A stretch of 28,076 nt of DNA, taken from IMG/VR virus record IMGVR_UViG_3300048029_000289, positions 1-28,076 of that record; one strand, written 5' to 3'. Each line of letters opens with the position of its first letter. The first letter of the stretch is position 1. The translations under genes and the position numbers were made by a program. Under the pieces are notes generated by a model. It had not been told where the DNA came from. It saw only the letters and a program-made list of their open reading frames with translations, and made no database searches. Origin of the DNA: a virus. Below are positions 20,317-28,076 of this stretch, piece after piece.

Positions 20317-21327
20317 CTAAATAATCTGTTCAAATAACCGGGCCGCATCAGCGACTTTGCCGGTTCGCTTTAATTTGTTCTTTAGCCGTTTGGTTTTCTC
20401 AGATTGTATGGAGTCGGATTTTGCAACGCCTGCTTTCATCATCTTTGGAGCAGCCTTTACTTTCTTTTGTACATCTGGTTTTGTTGCCATCAATTTATCG
20501 TACTGGGATGCTTTCCAGATCGTAATAAAATCACTAGCATCTAAAACCCGATTTAACTTTTGCTCCGTATGACCATCAGCCATCGCACTTTTCCACATCT
20601 CTTTTTTCAAATCTGTCGCTTTTTCTTCATTTAGAAGATCAGGTATACGCTCGTGCAATATTTGTTTTTGCACTTCCAGGTGTTTTTCTAAATTGCGTTG
20701 ATGTTCCACTTGTTGCTCTTGAGCAAGGCGTTGTCTCTCTGCTTGAAAAGTCTGGATTTGTTTATCACGCTCCTGGCGTTCTGCTACCTTTACGGCATAA
20801 CTTAAGGGATCACTTTCCTTTAAATGATCGATGTTTTCTGCTTGGTTTTGTTGAGTCAAATGTTGTTCAATTAACTGTAATCTTTGAGCATAAGTATCTC
20901 GTACCTTTTGGGCATCTTCGATTTTTTTACGCTCGCTTTCTAAATTACTTTTAACCTCATCTACACCTTTTTTCTCATGCGCCAAACTTTCTTGTTTCTT
21001 GCGAACATCGCGCTCTAATTGATAAGACTTAATCAGTTCATCGAGGGTAACTTCAACTTCCTCTCCACTTGCCTTAACACGGTAAGTAGGAGTCTCTTCT
21101 TCAAGTGCCTCTTCTTCCTGATGTTCCTCTCCTTCAACTACTGCTTCGGCTTCTACCTCTGCTTGTGCTTCTGGCTCAACGTTTTCTTCTTCTTTTGGTT
21201 CGGCTTTCGGTTGATCGGGTGATGCCTCCTGCTTTTCCATAAGATTTAAAAACGCATTTGCTGCTTGGTTCACATCCATCGATTGTGGACTAGACTCATG
21301 CCCTTCTTGGGTAACGGTCTCGCTCAT
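20317..21327 (-). CDS. Scaffolding protein
   Basis: This 336-residue protein has an acidic, alanine/glutamate-rich N-terminal region (about 40-90), a YRVKASGEEVEVTLDELIKSY motif, a long coiled coil at about 105-235 rich in Glu, Gln and Lys, and a basic C-terminus (KTKRLKNKLKRTGKVADAAR). This arrangement (acidic N-terminus, coiled coil, basic capsid-binding C-terminus) is standard for podovirus scaffolds. It is located between portal and major capsid genes. It would direct procapsid assembly and then leave or be degraded. Confidence 0.9.
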   Translation of the reverse strand: MSETVTQEGHESSPQSMDVNQAANAFLNLMEKQEASPDQPKAEPKEEENVEPEAQAEVEAEAVVEGEEHQEEEALEEETPTYRVKASGEEVEVTLDELIKSYQLERDVRKKQESLAHEKKGVDEVKSNLESERKKIEDAQKVRDTYAQRLQLIEQHLTQQNQAENIDHLKESDPLSYAVKVAERQERDKQIQTFQAERQRLAQEQQVEHQRNLEKHLEVQKQILHERIPDLLNEEKATDLKKEMWKSAMADGHTEQKLNRVLDASDFITIWKASQYDKLMATKPDVQKKVKAAPKMMKAGVAKSDSIQSEKTKRLKNKLKRTGKVADAARLFEQII

Positions 21328-21336
21328 ACTATCTCC

Positions 21337-21567
21337 TTAAAATATTTTCCATCTTTTTTCTTCCATCTTGTCTGCTACTGCAATACATTCAAAATGGGCG
21401 TAAATCTGATCAATTGCCCGTATCATGCGAAACGCATTTTCTCTCACATCAATATCCTCAACGGGAGAATGAACAATTGTCTGTATATAGTTTTGTTTTA
21501 GCTTTTCAATCTCTTCTTTGAAAAACTCGTTTTCTAATAACCTTTTTGCTTTTTCTTCTATGCGCAA
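21337..21567 (-). CDS. Small helical protein between portal and scaffold
   Basis: This 76-residue protein is all alpha-helical by composition (EEKAKRLLENEFFKEEIEKL, then ENAFRMIRAIDQIYAHFECI, then MEEKRWKIF). A small helical protein at this position is common in podoviruses and some encode terminase- or portal-associated factors. I recognise the pattern loosely, in cyanophage-like small ORFs, and cannot assign function. It sits four bases after the stop of the 218-residue gene. Confidence 0.78.
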   Translation of the reverse strand: MRIEEKAKRLLENEFFKEEIEKLKQNYIQTIVHSPVEDIDVRENAFRMIRAIDQIYAHFECIAVADKMEEKRWKIF

Positions 21568-21570
21568 AAT

Positions 21571-22227
21571 TTATAATCCGAATTGATTAATACTTGGTGC
21601 TGGTACATTGTTAGCATCTGGACCTTCTCCAGTATCAAACAAACCTCGCATAAAAATCGGCACCTGCGCAAACTGAGCAGGTACTCCAAACTCAAAGCCA
21701 CTAGGTAACATATCTGTATAACCTCCCACTCCACTTCTAAAGGTAGGAGTCTGTCCAAGGTTATACAATTGTGCTACGTTGTCATTCGCACCGAAAAAAC
21801 CCGTAGGAATGTTTGTTGGTAAAAAGTCTGAGCCTGGTGTAATTTGTCTTAACTGCATTTCACTCGGAAAGTTTAATGCTTGCTCTGCCTCTATCGGCAT
21901 ACTCTGACCTCCTACAAATACTGCATCATCCATCTCAAACTGATTATCAATTGCTTGAGCCTCTGGAGAGTTTGCAATATTCGCAAGTAATGTATCGAGA
22001 GGAACCCCAGACTGAGCCTCTGATAAATAATAGGCCATACCCACATCGGGAGCCAATGTTCTACCTAACTCTTTTTGTGCCTGCTGCTGAATTAAATACT
22101 CAGGTGAGTTCATTAACGTATTTGTAATCGCATCGCTTTGCATACCGCCAAACGATTGTAAGGCAGTAGGATCTGCATCCCTCATAAGCAATTCGTTATA
22201 GAGTTGATTAATAATATCTGGTGTCAT
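21571..22227 (-). CDS. DUF4214-like head/tail-region protein
   Basis: This 218-residue protein begins with a helical LYNELLMRDADPTALQSFGG and ITNTLMNSPEYLIQ, which resembles the DUF4214/phycobilisome-linker-like repeat 'LYxxxLxRxxDxxGxxxWxxxL...FxxSxEY' found in secreted and virion proteins. A second, low-complexity half rich in Pro, Gly, Phe and Asn follows. Being between the portal and the scaffold suggests a virion component. Function unknown. Confidence 0.78.
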   Translation of the reverse strand: MTPDIINQLYNELLMRDADPTALQSFGGMQSDAITNTLMNSPEYLIQQQAQKELGRTLAPDVGMAYYLSEAQSGVPLDTLLANIANSPEAQAIDNQFEMDDAVFVGGQSMPIEAEQALNFPSEMQLRQITPGSDFLPTNIPTGFFGANDNVAQLYNLGQTPTFRSGVGGYTDMLPSGFEFGVPAQFAQVPIFMRGLFDTGEGPDANNVPAPSINQFGL

Positions 22228-22231
22228 TGGT

Positions 22232-24253
22232 TTATCCTACGTTTGGGATTTGTGTATTCGTTGTTGTGCCTGCCGCTAACTTGCTTGCTTTTAATTGGGC
22301 TTCTGCTACAAACTCCTGTTTTTTCAGTTCCATTTCTGCCGCTGCCTCTTCTCTGGCAAGTTGAATGTCTGCCATAGCCTTTTCTCTCTTCAATTGGATT
22401 TCTGCTTCTGCTTTCTTTTTATTAATCTCAATTTGTGCTTGAGCCTGTGCGATTGCCGCCTGGATAGCTGGGTCAGACTTCTGGGGTGATGGCTGGCTCA
22501 AAGCCTGATCAACTTCTGGCGGCACCTCGCGAAAAAATGCTCTCGTATCTTTAAACCCTGCCGCTTCAATAAACTTACCCAAAGTCTCTCTATACTGACC
22601 AACACTTACTAATGGATTGCTAGGGCCATACATCTTTATGATTTCTTCTTGTTTAGCCATAATCATCTGTAGCATTGCCATTTGTTGTTGCTGATCTCCT
22701 GTACCTAAACCAACGTTTATGGTTACGTCATACTGATGGTCCCACTGTCTAGGGTCCATCTGGATATACTTACCTCTCATCCGTATCGTTTTGGGTTTAT
22801 CTTGGAACTTACATACAAGTTGTAAAATCCCCTTCATTAAGGACTTCACTCCTGTTTCAGCAAAGATTCTAGCAATCAACTCTATCTTTCCGCTTGCCGC
22901 AGACTTACTTGCCGCAATCGCTGCCGCAGTAACGTTTTGCAATAAATCAGGAGATAATCCCTGCATTGCATCACTGATTCCCGTTCTCTTGCCATGCACC
23001 TGATCTAGATATTCCAACATTGGAAACGCTTGCGCTCCCACATTTTGTACACTCATCGGCACAATGGCATTAGGGGACTTCATCCTTACAATACCGCCTG
23101 CCTGAACATTCAACAGATCATCTAAATTGACCTGTCCTTCAACTGCTCCGACTCTTGGGCTAATCGATAAATACAAGCCATCTAACATAGAACGAGTAAT
23201 CGCTGTCTTTTGCTCTTGGATATCCGAGCATCTATCTGCTAAGGACTGACCATAAAACTTATGTGGTATGGGAAACGGACAAACACTATGAAACGGTATG
23301 TAATCAGTCTCACCGATATCTAATAGTTCTTCTCCTGCATAGACTGCACGAATGAGTTGCGCAATTCCTGACTCATCTACATCTGCTCGCAAATAACACT
23401 CATAGACTTCAATCTCTTGCATAGCAAGGTCATCGGAGTCCATATCCGTGGGTTGCTCACCCTGGTCATATCTTGCAACTCTCTCTGGTGTATAGGCCAG
23501 AGAATCATAAGCAGGCAGTCCTGCAACCACTTCTGCATCAAAACCAAGGGCTACCAAGTCTGAGCGTGTCATTAACCGCCTATGCGCACAAAAAGGAGAG
23601 GTTTCGATATCTCTTGCCTTTTTACTAATCAAGAATTCTTCTGGCGGCAGATTTTCTACACAAATTTTGCCTACCGAGTTTTTCTTACGAATCCTAACAC
23701 TATGAGAACGGATAACCATCTCATTGCCCATCTGATCCATCTGCATTGACTCTTGGGTGTCTTGTTCAACGATTTCCCTGGAGCCATCTGCCATCAGCAT
23801 TGTTAACTCATCATCAGTAAGGTTTTGATACTCCTCCTTAATGACATCAATCTTGGTTTCATAATACGCTTTAACAATACCTGTCTTTTGTAACAAGGCA
23901 TCTTTGAACATATGATGTAATATCTGAAAGCCATCATTTTCTACATGAAAGATATGATTAATATATTCTGTAGCTTGCGCGGCATATTGTTCACCATTTG
24001 GGTTTTTTGCCTCAAACCGCACCACATCATCACTTGCTGTAAATACACGCATTAACTGCGGTAATGCCCCGTCTACTGCCTCGGCTACCTCACCGGTTAC
24101 AATCTGGCTTCTGCCTTCTTGTTCATTACCGTATGGCTCTCTAAGGTATGCTTTTAGGGCTGCTCTTCTCTCAGATGTGGTATCACTCTCGATGTAACCG
24201 AGAGAGTTATCAATCTCGTTTCGAATTGCGTTTTTTAACTGGTTTTTGTTCAA
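22232..24253 (-). CDS. Portal protein
   Basis: This 673-residue protein has the P22/SU10-type portal signatures: LKAYLREPYGNEQEGRSQIV, GALPQLMRVFTASDDVVRFE, AQATEYINHIF, FQILHHMFKDALLQKTGIVK and DRCSDIQEQKTAITRSMLDG, with a stem region before the C-terminus. The last about 100 residues form a glutamine/lysine-rich coiled coil (AQAQIEINKKKAEAEIQLKR), seen in portal barrels of long podovirus portals. It forms the dodecameric vertex through which DNA enters. It is adjacent to terL and overlaps a 44-residue coiled-coil gene by 44 bases. Confidence 0.94.
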   Translation of the reverse strand: MNKNQLKNAIRNEIDNSLGYIESDTTSERRAALKAYLREPYGNEQEGRSQIVTGEVAEAVDGALPQLMRVFTASDDVVRFEAKNPNGEQYAAQATEYINHIFHVENDGFQILHHMFKDALLQKTGIVKAYYETKIDVIKEEYQNLTDDELTMLMADGSREIVEQDTQESMQMDQMGNEMVIRSHSVRIRKKNSVGKICVENLPPEEFLISKKARDIETSPFCAHRRLMTRSDLVALGFDAEVVAGLPAYDSLAYTPERVARYDQGEQPTDMDSDDLAMQEIEVYECYLRADVDESGIAQLIRAVYAGEELLDIGETDYIPFHSVCPFPIPHKFYGQSLADRCSDIQEQKTAITRSMLDGLYLSISPRVGAVEGQVNLDDLLNVQAGGIVRMKSPNAIVPMSVQNVGAQAFPMLEYLDQVHGKRTGISDAMQGLSPDLLQNVTAAAIAASKSAASGKIELIARIFAETGVKSLMKGILQLVCKFQDKPKTIRMRGKYIQMDPRQWDHQYDVTINVGLGTGDQQQQMAMLQMIMAKQEEIIKMYGPSNPLVSVGQYRETLGKFIEAAGFKDTRAFFREVPPEVDQALSQPSPQKSDPAIQAAIAQAQAQIEINKKKAEAEIQLKREKAMADIQLAREEAAAEMELKKQEFVAEAQLKASKLAAGTTTNTQIPNVG

Positions 24254-24344
24254 TTTTCTTTTCCAATTCGTTTAACCGTTGCTCTAAATCTGCAACCTTT
24301 TTGCGTAAAGTCTCTACACTTTCGCCTTGTTTAAATAGCATCAT
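24210..24344 (-). CDS. Small coiled-coil protein between terL and portal
   Basis: A 44-residue frame begins MMLFKQGESVETLRKKVADL and runs through heptads (VADLEQRLNELEKKIEQK) to a basic tail. It starts a few bases after the terL stop and overlaps the portal start. The heptad pattern and the intact frame exactly filling the 94-base gap support it as real. Its function is unknown; it may bind the portal or terminase. Confidence 0.6.
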   Translation of the reverse strand: MMLFKQGESVETLRKKVADLEQRLNELEKKIEQKPVKKRNSKRD

Positions 24345-24347
24345 GTT

Positions 24348-25598
24348 TTAGATCACCCATTGATTATTTGCCTTTGGTAAGGCTCCCCAGTTTTCATTAC
24401 TCATTAAATCTACTGCGCCAGATAAATACCGAAACGCATCTGCTCCATGACTACTTGCATCATGTAGTGGAGCACCAGGCTCACCTGCTGCGTTCATTGT
24501 TCTTTTATAGCGTTTGAGATGATGGATTAAATCCTTTGCCTCTTCCTTATCAAAGTACGTCCTAGGAAAGACCATCCTTGCCTTGATAATGCCTTGCTCT
24601 ACATCGCCTCTACTTAATACGAATACATCTCTGCCCATCGAGCGCATCATCTCCTCTGTACTTCTGCCGTGTTTAAAGTCTCTATGTGAAGCATCATGCG
24701 GTAGATAATCTGTACCGTAATGATAATCCAACGAATCTATTTCTTTAACGTAGCTTTCAAGCGTTCTATGACTATCTTCAATATATTTAATGATGCGGAT
24801 TTCACTTGCTGCAACCTGACAGAAAATGATCGCCATACTGTCATTCCAGCCGAGATCCCAGCAAGTATGAACTTTGAGACTTGGATCATACGGGACCGTA
24901 CGAATTCTTTTCTCTTTAATCGCTTCCGAAATTTCTGCATGGAAGATTGCACCTTCAACCGTTGGTCTACACTTACCTTCCCATATTGTTTCATAACTAT
25001 TTGGATCTCTTTTCTTCCAATCAATTCTTTCCTTTTCTAACGTATCTGGAAAAAAAGGATTGTCGTTAAAATTAATCTGACATACCCACGCGTTATCTGG
25101 TGCGTTAGTGACAAACCGATCATAAGTTGGATCAGATTCAAGTTCTGGGTTAAATGTTGTCCAGAGTTCTGAGCCTTCTTTTCGTATGGTTGGTATTAAA
25201 ATATCCCAAGATTTCTTAGTACAGACTTGGGCTTCTTCTACCCAACAAATATCGGTACCTTCGTAACTCTTGAGGTTCACAACCCCTTGCTGACGGATGC
25301 CAACAAAAGTAATCTCTGAGCCATTTTTCCCGATGATCTTTTTTTCCTGCACATCGAACAAATGATCTAACTGCATAAGACTGATCTGATCCCTGAGCAA
25401 TCGATGGACACTTTCTTGAATACTCTTTTGTGTCTCCCTTGCGCATAAAATCCTTATCGGTTTTTCTACTGCCTTTGTAATCAATACTCTTGCTACAGAC
25501 CAACTCTTACCCGAGCCCCTTCCTCCATACAATACTTTGAATCTCTTAGGTTGGAAGATCGGTAGAATCTTCTTAGGTAGTTCTAATTTATACTCCAC
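24348..25598 (-). CDS. terL: Terminase large subunit
   Basis: This 416-residue protein carries the ATPase and nuclease of the DNA packaging motor. Walker A is GGRGSGKS (25-32) and Walker B is DICWVEEA (116-123), with the catalytic Glu at 121-122. The nuclease acidic residues are Asp248 in CWDLGWND, Asp302 in HDASHRD and Asp387 in SSHGADAFRY. Length and motifs match Terminase_3/PBSX XtmB. It binds the portal and cuts concatemers or circular genomes. The start overlaps the terS 3' end by 11 bases. Confidence 0.97.
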   Translation of the reverse strand: MEYKLELPKKILPIFQPKRFKVLYGGRGSGKSWSVARVLITKAVEKPIRILCARETQKSIQESVHRLLRDQISLMQLDHLFDVQEKKIIGKNGSEITFVGIRQQGVVNLKSYEGTDICWVEEAQVCTKKSWDILIPTIRKEGSELWTTFNPELESDPTYDRFVTNAPDNAWVCQINFNDNPFFPDTLEKERIDWKKRDPNSYETIWEGKCRPTVEGAIFHAEISEAIKEKRIRTVPYDPSLKVHTCWDLGWNDSMAIIFCQVAASEIRIIKYIEDSHRTLESYVKEIDSLDYHYGTDYLPHDASHRDFKHGRSTEEMMRSMGRDVFVLSRGDVEQGIIKARMVFPRTYFDKEEAKDLIHHLKRYKRTMNAAGEPGAPLHDASSHGADAFRYLSGAVDLMSNENWGALPKANNQWVI

Positions 25599-25902
25599 AA
25601 ATCTTGATGCTCGATACAGTCTCTATTGGATTGCCGTCTGTACCACTCATCTCCACACTATTTAATCTTGGATGGATATACGGAGCAGCATCTTTAGCCG
25701 CTCTCATAGCGCGTTCATAATCTCCTGTATCCATTGCTTCTCTCATAATCTGTAACAGTACCTCTAAAGGCGTTACACCTTCCTGAATGGCTTTATCTGC
25801 AATATCTTTGGTTCTTTTATTGGCTGAGCCTTTTTTTCTACCTGAGCCTTTTCTGGCTCCTCCATGACTAGATTTTTTTTGATAGTTTTCAAGTTTAGGC
25901 AT
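25588..25902 (-). CDS. terS: Terminase small subunit
   Basis: This 104-residue protein has a basic N-terminus GGARKGSGRKKGSANKRTKD, the usual start of short terS proteins, followed by helices (ADKAIQEGVTPLEVLLQIMR, YERAMRAAKDAAPYIHPRLN). It recognises the packaging site and loads TerL. Its ATG lacks a strong SD. The gap upstream (25903-25973) shows no evident gene. Confidence 0.88.
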   Translation of the reverse strand: MPKLENYQKKSSHGGARKGSGRKKGSANKRTKDIADKAIQEGVTPLEVLLQIMREAMDTGDYERAMRAAKDAAPYIHPRLNSVEMSGTDGNPIETVSSIKICGV

Positions 25903-25973
25903 CTTTATTTCACGCTACAGAAAGTAATCCGCTGTTTAAAAAAAACAAAATATCTTAGATAATCTTCCATCTA

Positions 25974-26159
25974 CTACAAACCTCTTAGTGCTTTCCAATT
26001 AAGATGCCCGCTATATTTTGCGTGCATATTCATTCGTCCTTCTGCAAACCTTTGGTTAGCTTCTTTATCACTAATATCTACTGTGGCACGGTTTCCAAAG
26101 CGCATCTCAGTACGATCATTTTTAATATTTTCTAAGGTTTCCCAATCATCTTGTGTCAT
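25974..26159 (-). CDS. Small protein sharing N-terminal motif with neighbour
   Basis: This 61-residue protein begins MTQDDWETLENIKNDRTEMR and is basic and helical. The first 22 residues match those of the next gene upstream (MTREDWETVDNLKNDIDDVR), so they are paralogues or share a domain. There is no known function. Similar short 'DWETxxNxKND' ORFs may be specific to this phage group. Confidence 0.72.
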   Translation of the reverse strand: MTQDDWETLENIKNDRTEMRFGNRATVDISDKEANQRFAEGRMNMHAKYSGHLNWKALRGL

Positions 26160-26160
26160 A

Positions 26161-26442
26161 TCAATCTTCCCATTCCACTAACTTATGTTTTAGGCGTTCT
26201 GATTTTTCATAATCCGTTTTTAACGACGTATTCCATAATGTATCTGGTTTTATAGGTAGTATTTTTTCGTAAGCTTTTTGATCTTGTCTACATAAAAAGC
26301 GAGTATTTTCGTATGTTTTTTTTCTCTCTTTCAGATATTTACTTACAAGGAGTTTTTCATCTCGATCTGCTATCGTGCCAAACCTTACGTCATCTATGTC
26401 GTTTTTTAAATTATCTACAGTTTCCCAGTCTTCTCGTGTCAT
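26161..26442 (-). CDS. Small charged protein, paralogue of neighbour
   Basis: This 93-residue protein shares its N-terminal MTxxDWETxxNxKND with the 61-residue gene, but then continues with a different, lysine-rich C-terminal region (LVSKYLKERKKTYENTRFLC and ETLWN-like WNTSLKTD). Its single cysteine is not part of a metal motif. It starts four bases after the methyltransferase stop region. Function unknown; charged composition suggests nucleic-acid or protein binding. Confidence 0.72.
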   Translation of the reverse strand: MTREDWETVDNLKNDIDDVRFGTIADRDEKLLVSKYLKERKKTYENTRFLCRQDQKAYEKILPIKPDTLWNTSLKTDYEKSERLKHKLVEWED

Positions 26443-26445
26443 GTA

Positions 26446-26979
26446 TTACGCTCCAACTTCGTTACCCCAACAATCCCAACCCTTCGTTTGTTGCCTAGCA
26501 AATAATTCAATTCGAGGTAAATCCCCGCTACAGGTAACAATTAAATTACGAAAAGAAGCGGGTTTTTGAGAATGTAATCTTGGGTTTTTTTCTGCAAACA
26601 TATTTTTTGTCGTTTTATTTTTTACTTTCATTTTGCCTTTTACGCCAAAAATAACGTGTTCTGTACAACCTCTGAAATAATATCCCATGCCCATTTCAGG
26701 AGTTCCATCACGATAAGTTTTGACCCATGTAATTAAAGTTTTGTAGTCAAACCCCCATGCTTTACAAACATTCAGTCCTTCTTGTAAAAATGGGTTTGTT
26801 ACCCACAGATATAAGTGCGCTTGTTTTTCTACAATTGCAGGTACGTTTAAATTATAAATTTCTTCGATATTCATTGTTGAATATGTATGTTCATTCGCAC
26901 CATTGCCCCAATTTTCTTTATATTGCCACGGGGGGTCAGCATAAATAATTTTATATTTTTTGTCTGGCAAAGGTATCAA
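26446..26979 (-). CDS. MT-A70-type DNA adenine methyltransferase
   Basis: This 177-residue protein has YADPPWQY (DPPW at residues 15-18), the catalytic motif of N6-adenine methyltransferases of the MT-A70/Ime4 family, and the downstream SAM-binding TEHVIFGVKG and LPRIELFARQ with KPASFRNLI. The start codon is TTG at 26979-26977, since no ATG precedes the catalytic motif. In phages such enzymes modify DNA to resist restriction or mark packaging. It lies among small genes upstream of terS. Confidence 0.88.
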   Translation of the reverse strand: MIPLPDKKYKIIYADPPWQYKENWGNGANEHTYSTMNIEEIYNLNVPAIVEKQAHLYLWVTNPFLQEGLNVCKAWGFDYKTLITWVKTYRDGTPEMGMGYYFRGCTEHVIFGVKGKMKVKNKTTKNMFAEKNPRLHSQKPASFRNLIVTCSGDLPRIELFARQQTKGWDCWGNEVGA

Positions 26980-26983
26980 CGTA

Positions 26984-27226
26984 TTAACAATCCCATTTTT
27001 TTAACGCTAATGCTTTTCTGGTGGGCTTTCCATTTTTTTTCATTGGTCCCTTAACCCCACTCATCCTGGCACAGAAGGATTTACGCCTAGCCGCTGCCTT
27101 TGGGCTTTTCTTAGCTTGCTTTGCAGATACAGGAGGTTTCAAGTTCGAACCTGTGGCTTTATTTATTGCGCGCCTTCCAGCACGGTTTAATCCTCCGGTT
27201 GGGCTCTGATGTTTTTTCAAAACCAT
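26984..27226 (-). CDS. DUF6321-like small basic protein
   Basis: This 80-residue protein is strongly basic and contains SPTGGLNRAGRRAINKATGS, then ARRKSFCARMSGVKGPMKKN and TRKALALKKWDC. This order is a recurrent small protein in marine T7-like phages (DUF6321). Function unknown; the composition suits nucleic-acid binding. It abuts the methyltransferase gene. Confidence 0.88.
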   Translation of the reverse strand: MVLKKHQSPTGGLNRAGRRAINKATGSNLKPPVSAKQAKKSPKAAARRKSFCARMSGVKGPMKKNGKPTRKALALKKWDC

Positions 27227-27633
27227 TAAAACAAATACCTATATTGCAACTCTAAATAATCTTTAACAGGAATACTTGGCAGTTCGTTTGCTAACATTGC
27301 ATCATTAGGTATTCTGCCAATTGGCATCGCTCTTTTTGGTTGGTAATTGATGCCAAATTGTTGATTTTCTTTTTGTAAAAGGAGCCCAATATTTCTTAAA
27401 TCTGCATCAGAAAACTGCCTTGTAGGAGTATCAACCTTGTACCCACCGCCACTTAAATTAGTAGTTAATAAACCTAATCCGGTAGGTAGTCCGTAATTTA
27501 CACCTCCTCCATACGAATAACCGTCAACATTATCGTTTTTAAAATCTTGAAACGAGCCAAAAAGGTTAAGAGTACCCTCTATACCTAAAGCGTTAATTAG
27601 TTTATTTAAGTCTGTTTTTCTTTCGTTTTCCAT
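27226..27633 (-). CDS. Beta-rich protein with outer-membrane-like C-terminus
   Basis: This 135-residue protein has a short helical N-terminus and then alternating hydrophobic-polar strands (NLFGSFQDFKND, GYSYGGGVNYGLPTG), with the final YLELQYRYLF ending in an aromatic residue, as in bacterial outer-membrane beta barrels. No signal peptide is seen, and the length is too short for a full barrel. It overlaps its neighbours by one base on each side. Function unknown. Confidence 0.7.
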   Translation of the reverse strand: MENERKTDLNKLINALGIEGTLNLFGSFQDFKNDNVDGYSYGGGVNYGLPTGLGLLTTNLSGGGYKVDTPTRQFSDADLRNIGLLLQKENQQFGINYQPKRAMPIGRIPNDAMLANELPSIPVKDYLELQYRYLF

Positions 27634-27869
27634 TATCGAAACCTTTTTACCTTTGCCGCAATCTTTTTAGGCTGCTTTACAAACTGTTTACCTTTTTTGT
27701 TTCCCTCGGCCTTGGCTCTGTTCGTAGCGGCTTTCTCAGAAGCAGACAAACTTTTCCATGCGGCTTTCGGAAGGTATCTTTTTTTTCCCTTAGAAGGTTT
27801 CCCATCAGAGGTTGTCCAATCTTGTTTCGTCCATGTTTTTAATGATTTCTGAGCCTTTTTAAGTGCCAT
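27633..27869 (-). CDS. DUF5872-like small basic protein
   Basis: This 78-residue protein has LKTWTKQDWTTSDGKPS, then KRYLPKAAWKSLSASEKAAT and GKQFVKQPKKIAAKV. I recognise this pattern as a small basic protein found in many marine phages and giant viruses (DUF5872). The composition suggests DNA binding or a packaged protein. It overlaps the next gene's 3' end by 11 bases and is followed by the 135-residue gene. Confidence 0.82.
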   Translation of the reverse strand: MALKKAQKSLKTWTKQDWTTSDGKPSKGKKRYLPKAAWKSLSASEKAATNRAKAEGNKKGKQFVKQPKKIAAKVKRFR

Positions 27870-28071
27870 CTCTCAATCCGTAACTAAACTTTTTTAACCG
27901 AGCCTCACTTAAAGGGAAAGATGGGTACCATGCAACTTGATATTTTTTATTAAACGTTTTTTGTTTTTCTTTTGCTGTTAACGGTTTTGATGGCGTAACT
28001 ACGATAGATGGATCTGGAACTTTAGTAAATTTTTGTGCTAATCGATACGCTGCTCTGTTACTTATTTTCAT
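27859..28071 (-). CDS. Small conserved phage protein
   Basis: This 70-residue protein begins MKISNRAAYRLAQKFTKVPD, with FNKKYQVAWYPSFPLSEARL and an acidic-basic C-terminus. It is the rightmost gene visible. I recall no function. The start is the first ATG, three to five bases from the window edge; an upstream start beyond the edge cannot be excluded. Confidence 0.65.
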   Translation of the reverse strand: MKISNRAAYRLAQKFTKVPDPSIVVTPSKPLTAKEKQKTFNKKYQVAWYPSFPLSEARLKKFSYGLRDGT

Positions 28072-28076
28072 TTATA

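Noticed and set aside
25903-25973. Gene or promoter upstream of terS
   Set aside because: The 71-base gap has no good frame, SD or -35/-10 pair.

Overview
The window reads as most of a temperate, tailed, podovirus-like phage or prophage genome with AT-rich DNA, probably from a marine proteobacterium. The evidence for a phage is a contiguous set of packaging, portal, scaffold, capsid, adaptor, tail and lysis genes beside a repressor, recombinase genes and an integrase. The marine assignment is inference: several small proteins and the tail proteins resemble families I associate with cyanophages and pelagiphages (SAR11 phages). No host gene is visible. The only host-derived sequence is a 44-base tRNA-Glu 3' fragment inside the 3' end of the integrase gene, which looks like the attP core.

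Layout. Positions 1-482 (minus strand) hold the end of a leftward unit: a Cro-like regulator and, truncated by the window edge, a nuclease-like protein. Positions 483-753 are the switch region, with two palindromic operators, a probable promoter in each direction, and an SD-equipped leader reading frame that runs through 16 perfect copies of the pentanucleotide CAATT before the repressor gene (754-1323, plus). After a terminator, a well-formed promoter with a third operator between its -35 and -10 boxes (1462-1492) drives a tight plus-strand operon: ERF-type annealing protein, YqaJ-type exonuclease, five small proteins, an excisionase-like HTH protein and a tyrosine integrase (1531-5212). Everything from 5285 to 28071 is on the minus strand. 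Read in transcription order from the right, it contains small basic proteins, an MT-A70 adenine methyltransferase, terS, terL, portal, scaffold, SU10-type major capsid, adaptor and tail proteins, likely ejection proteins, tail fibre and glycine-rich proteins, a 2OG-Fe(II) oxygenase, a 3TM holin and an M15 peptidase endolysin. That block converges on the integrase at about 5250.

How it works together (inference). On a circular phage genome the leftward cro unit would lead into the minus-strand late block, while the plus strand carries repressor, recombination and integration. Related palindromes (half-site ACTTTAT) occur at the cro promoter, near the repressor promoter and inside the recombination promoter, so one repressor could control both arms. 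No DNA polymerase, primase, helicase or RNA polymerase gene is seen, so either some genes lie outside the window or replication relies on the host.

Most interesting points: (1) the (CAATT)16 tract inside a translated leader just upstream of the repressor, which could act as a phase-variable lysogeny switch; (2) a classical -1 slippery heptamer exactly at the overlap of the HTH and integrase genes, placing the integrase ATG as the next codon after slippage; (3) an attP core embedded in the integrase gene and flanked by paired GRCACAAT repeats that look like arm-type sites; (4) a repressor with an S24-like C-terminal domain that appears to lack a cleavage site and the usual catalytic lysine.
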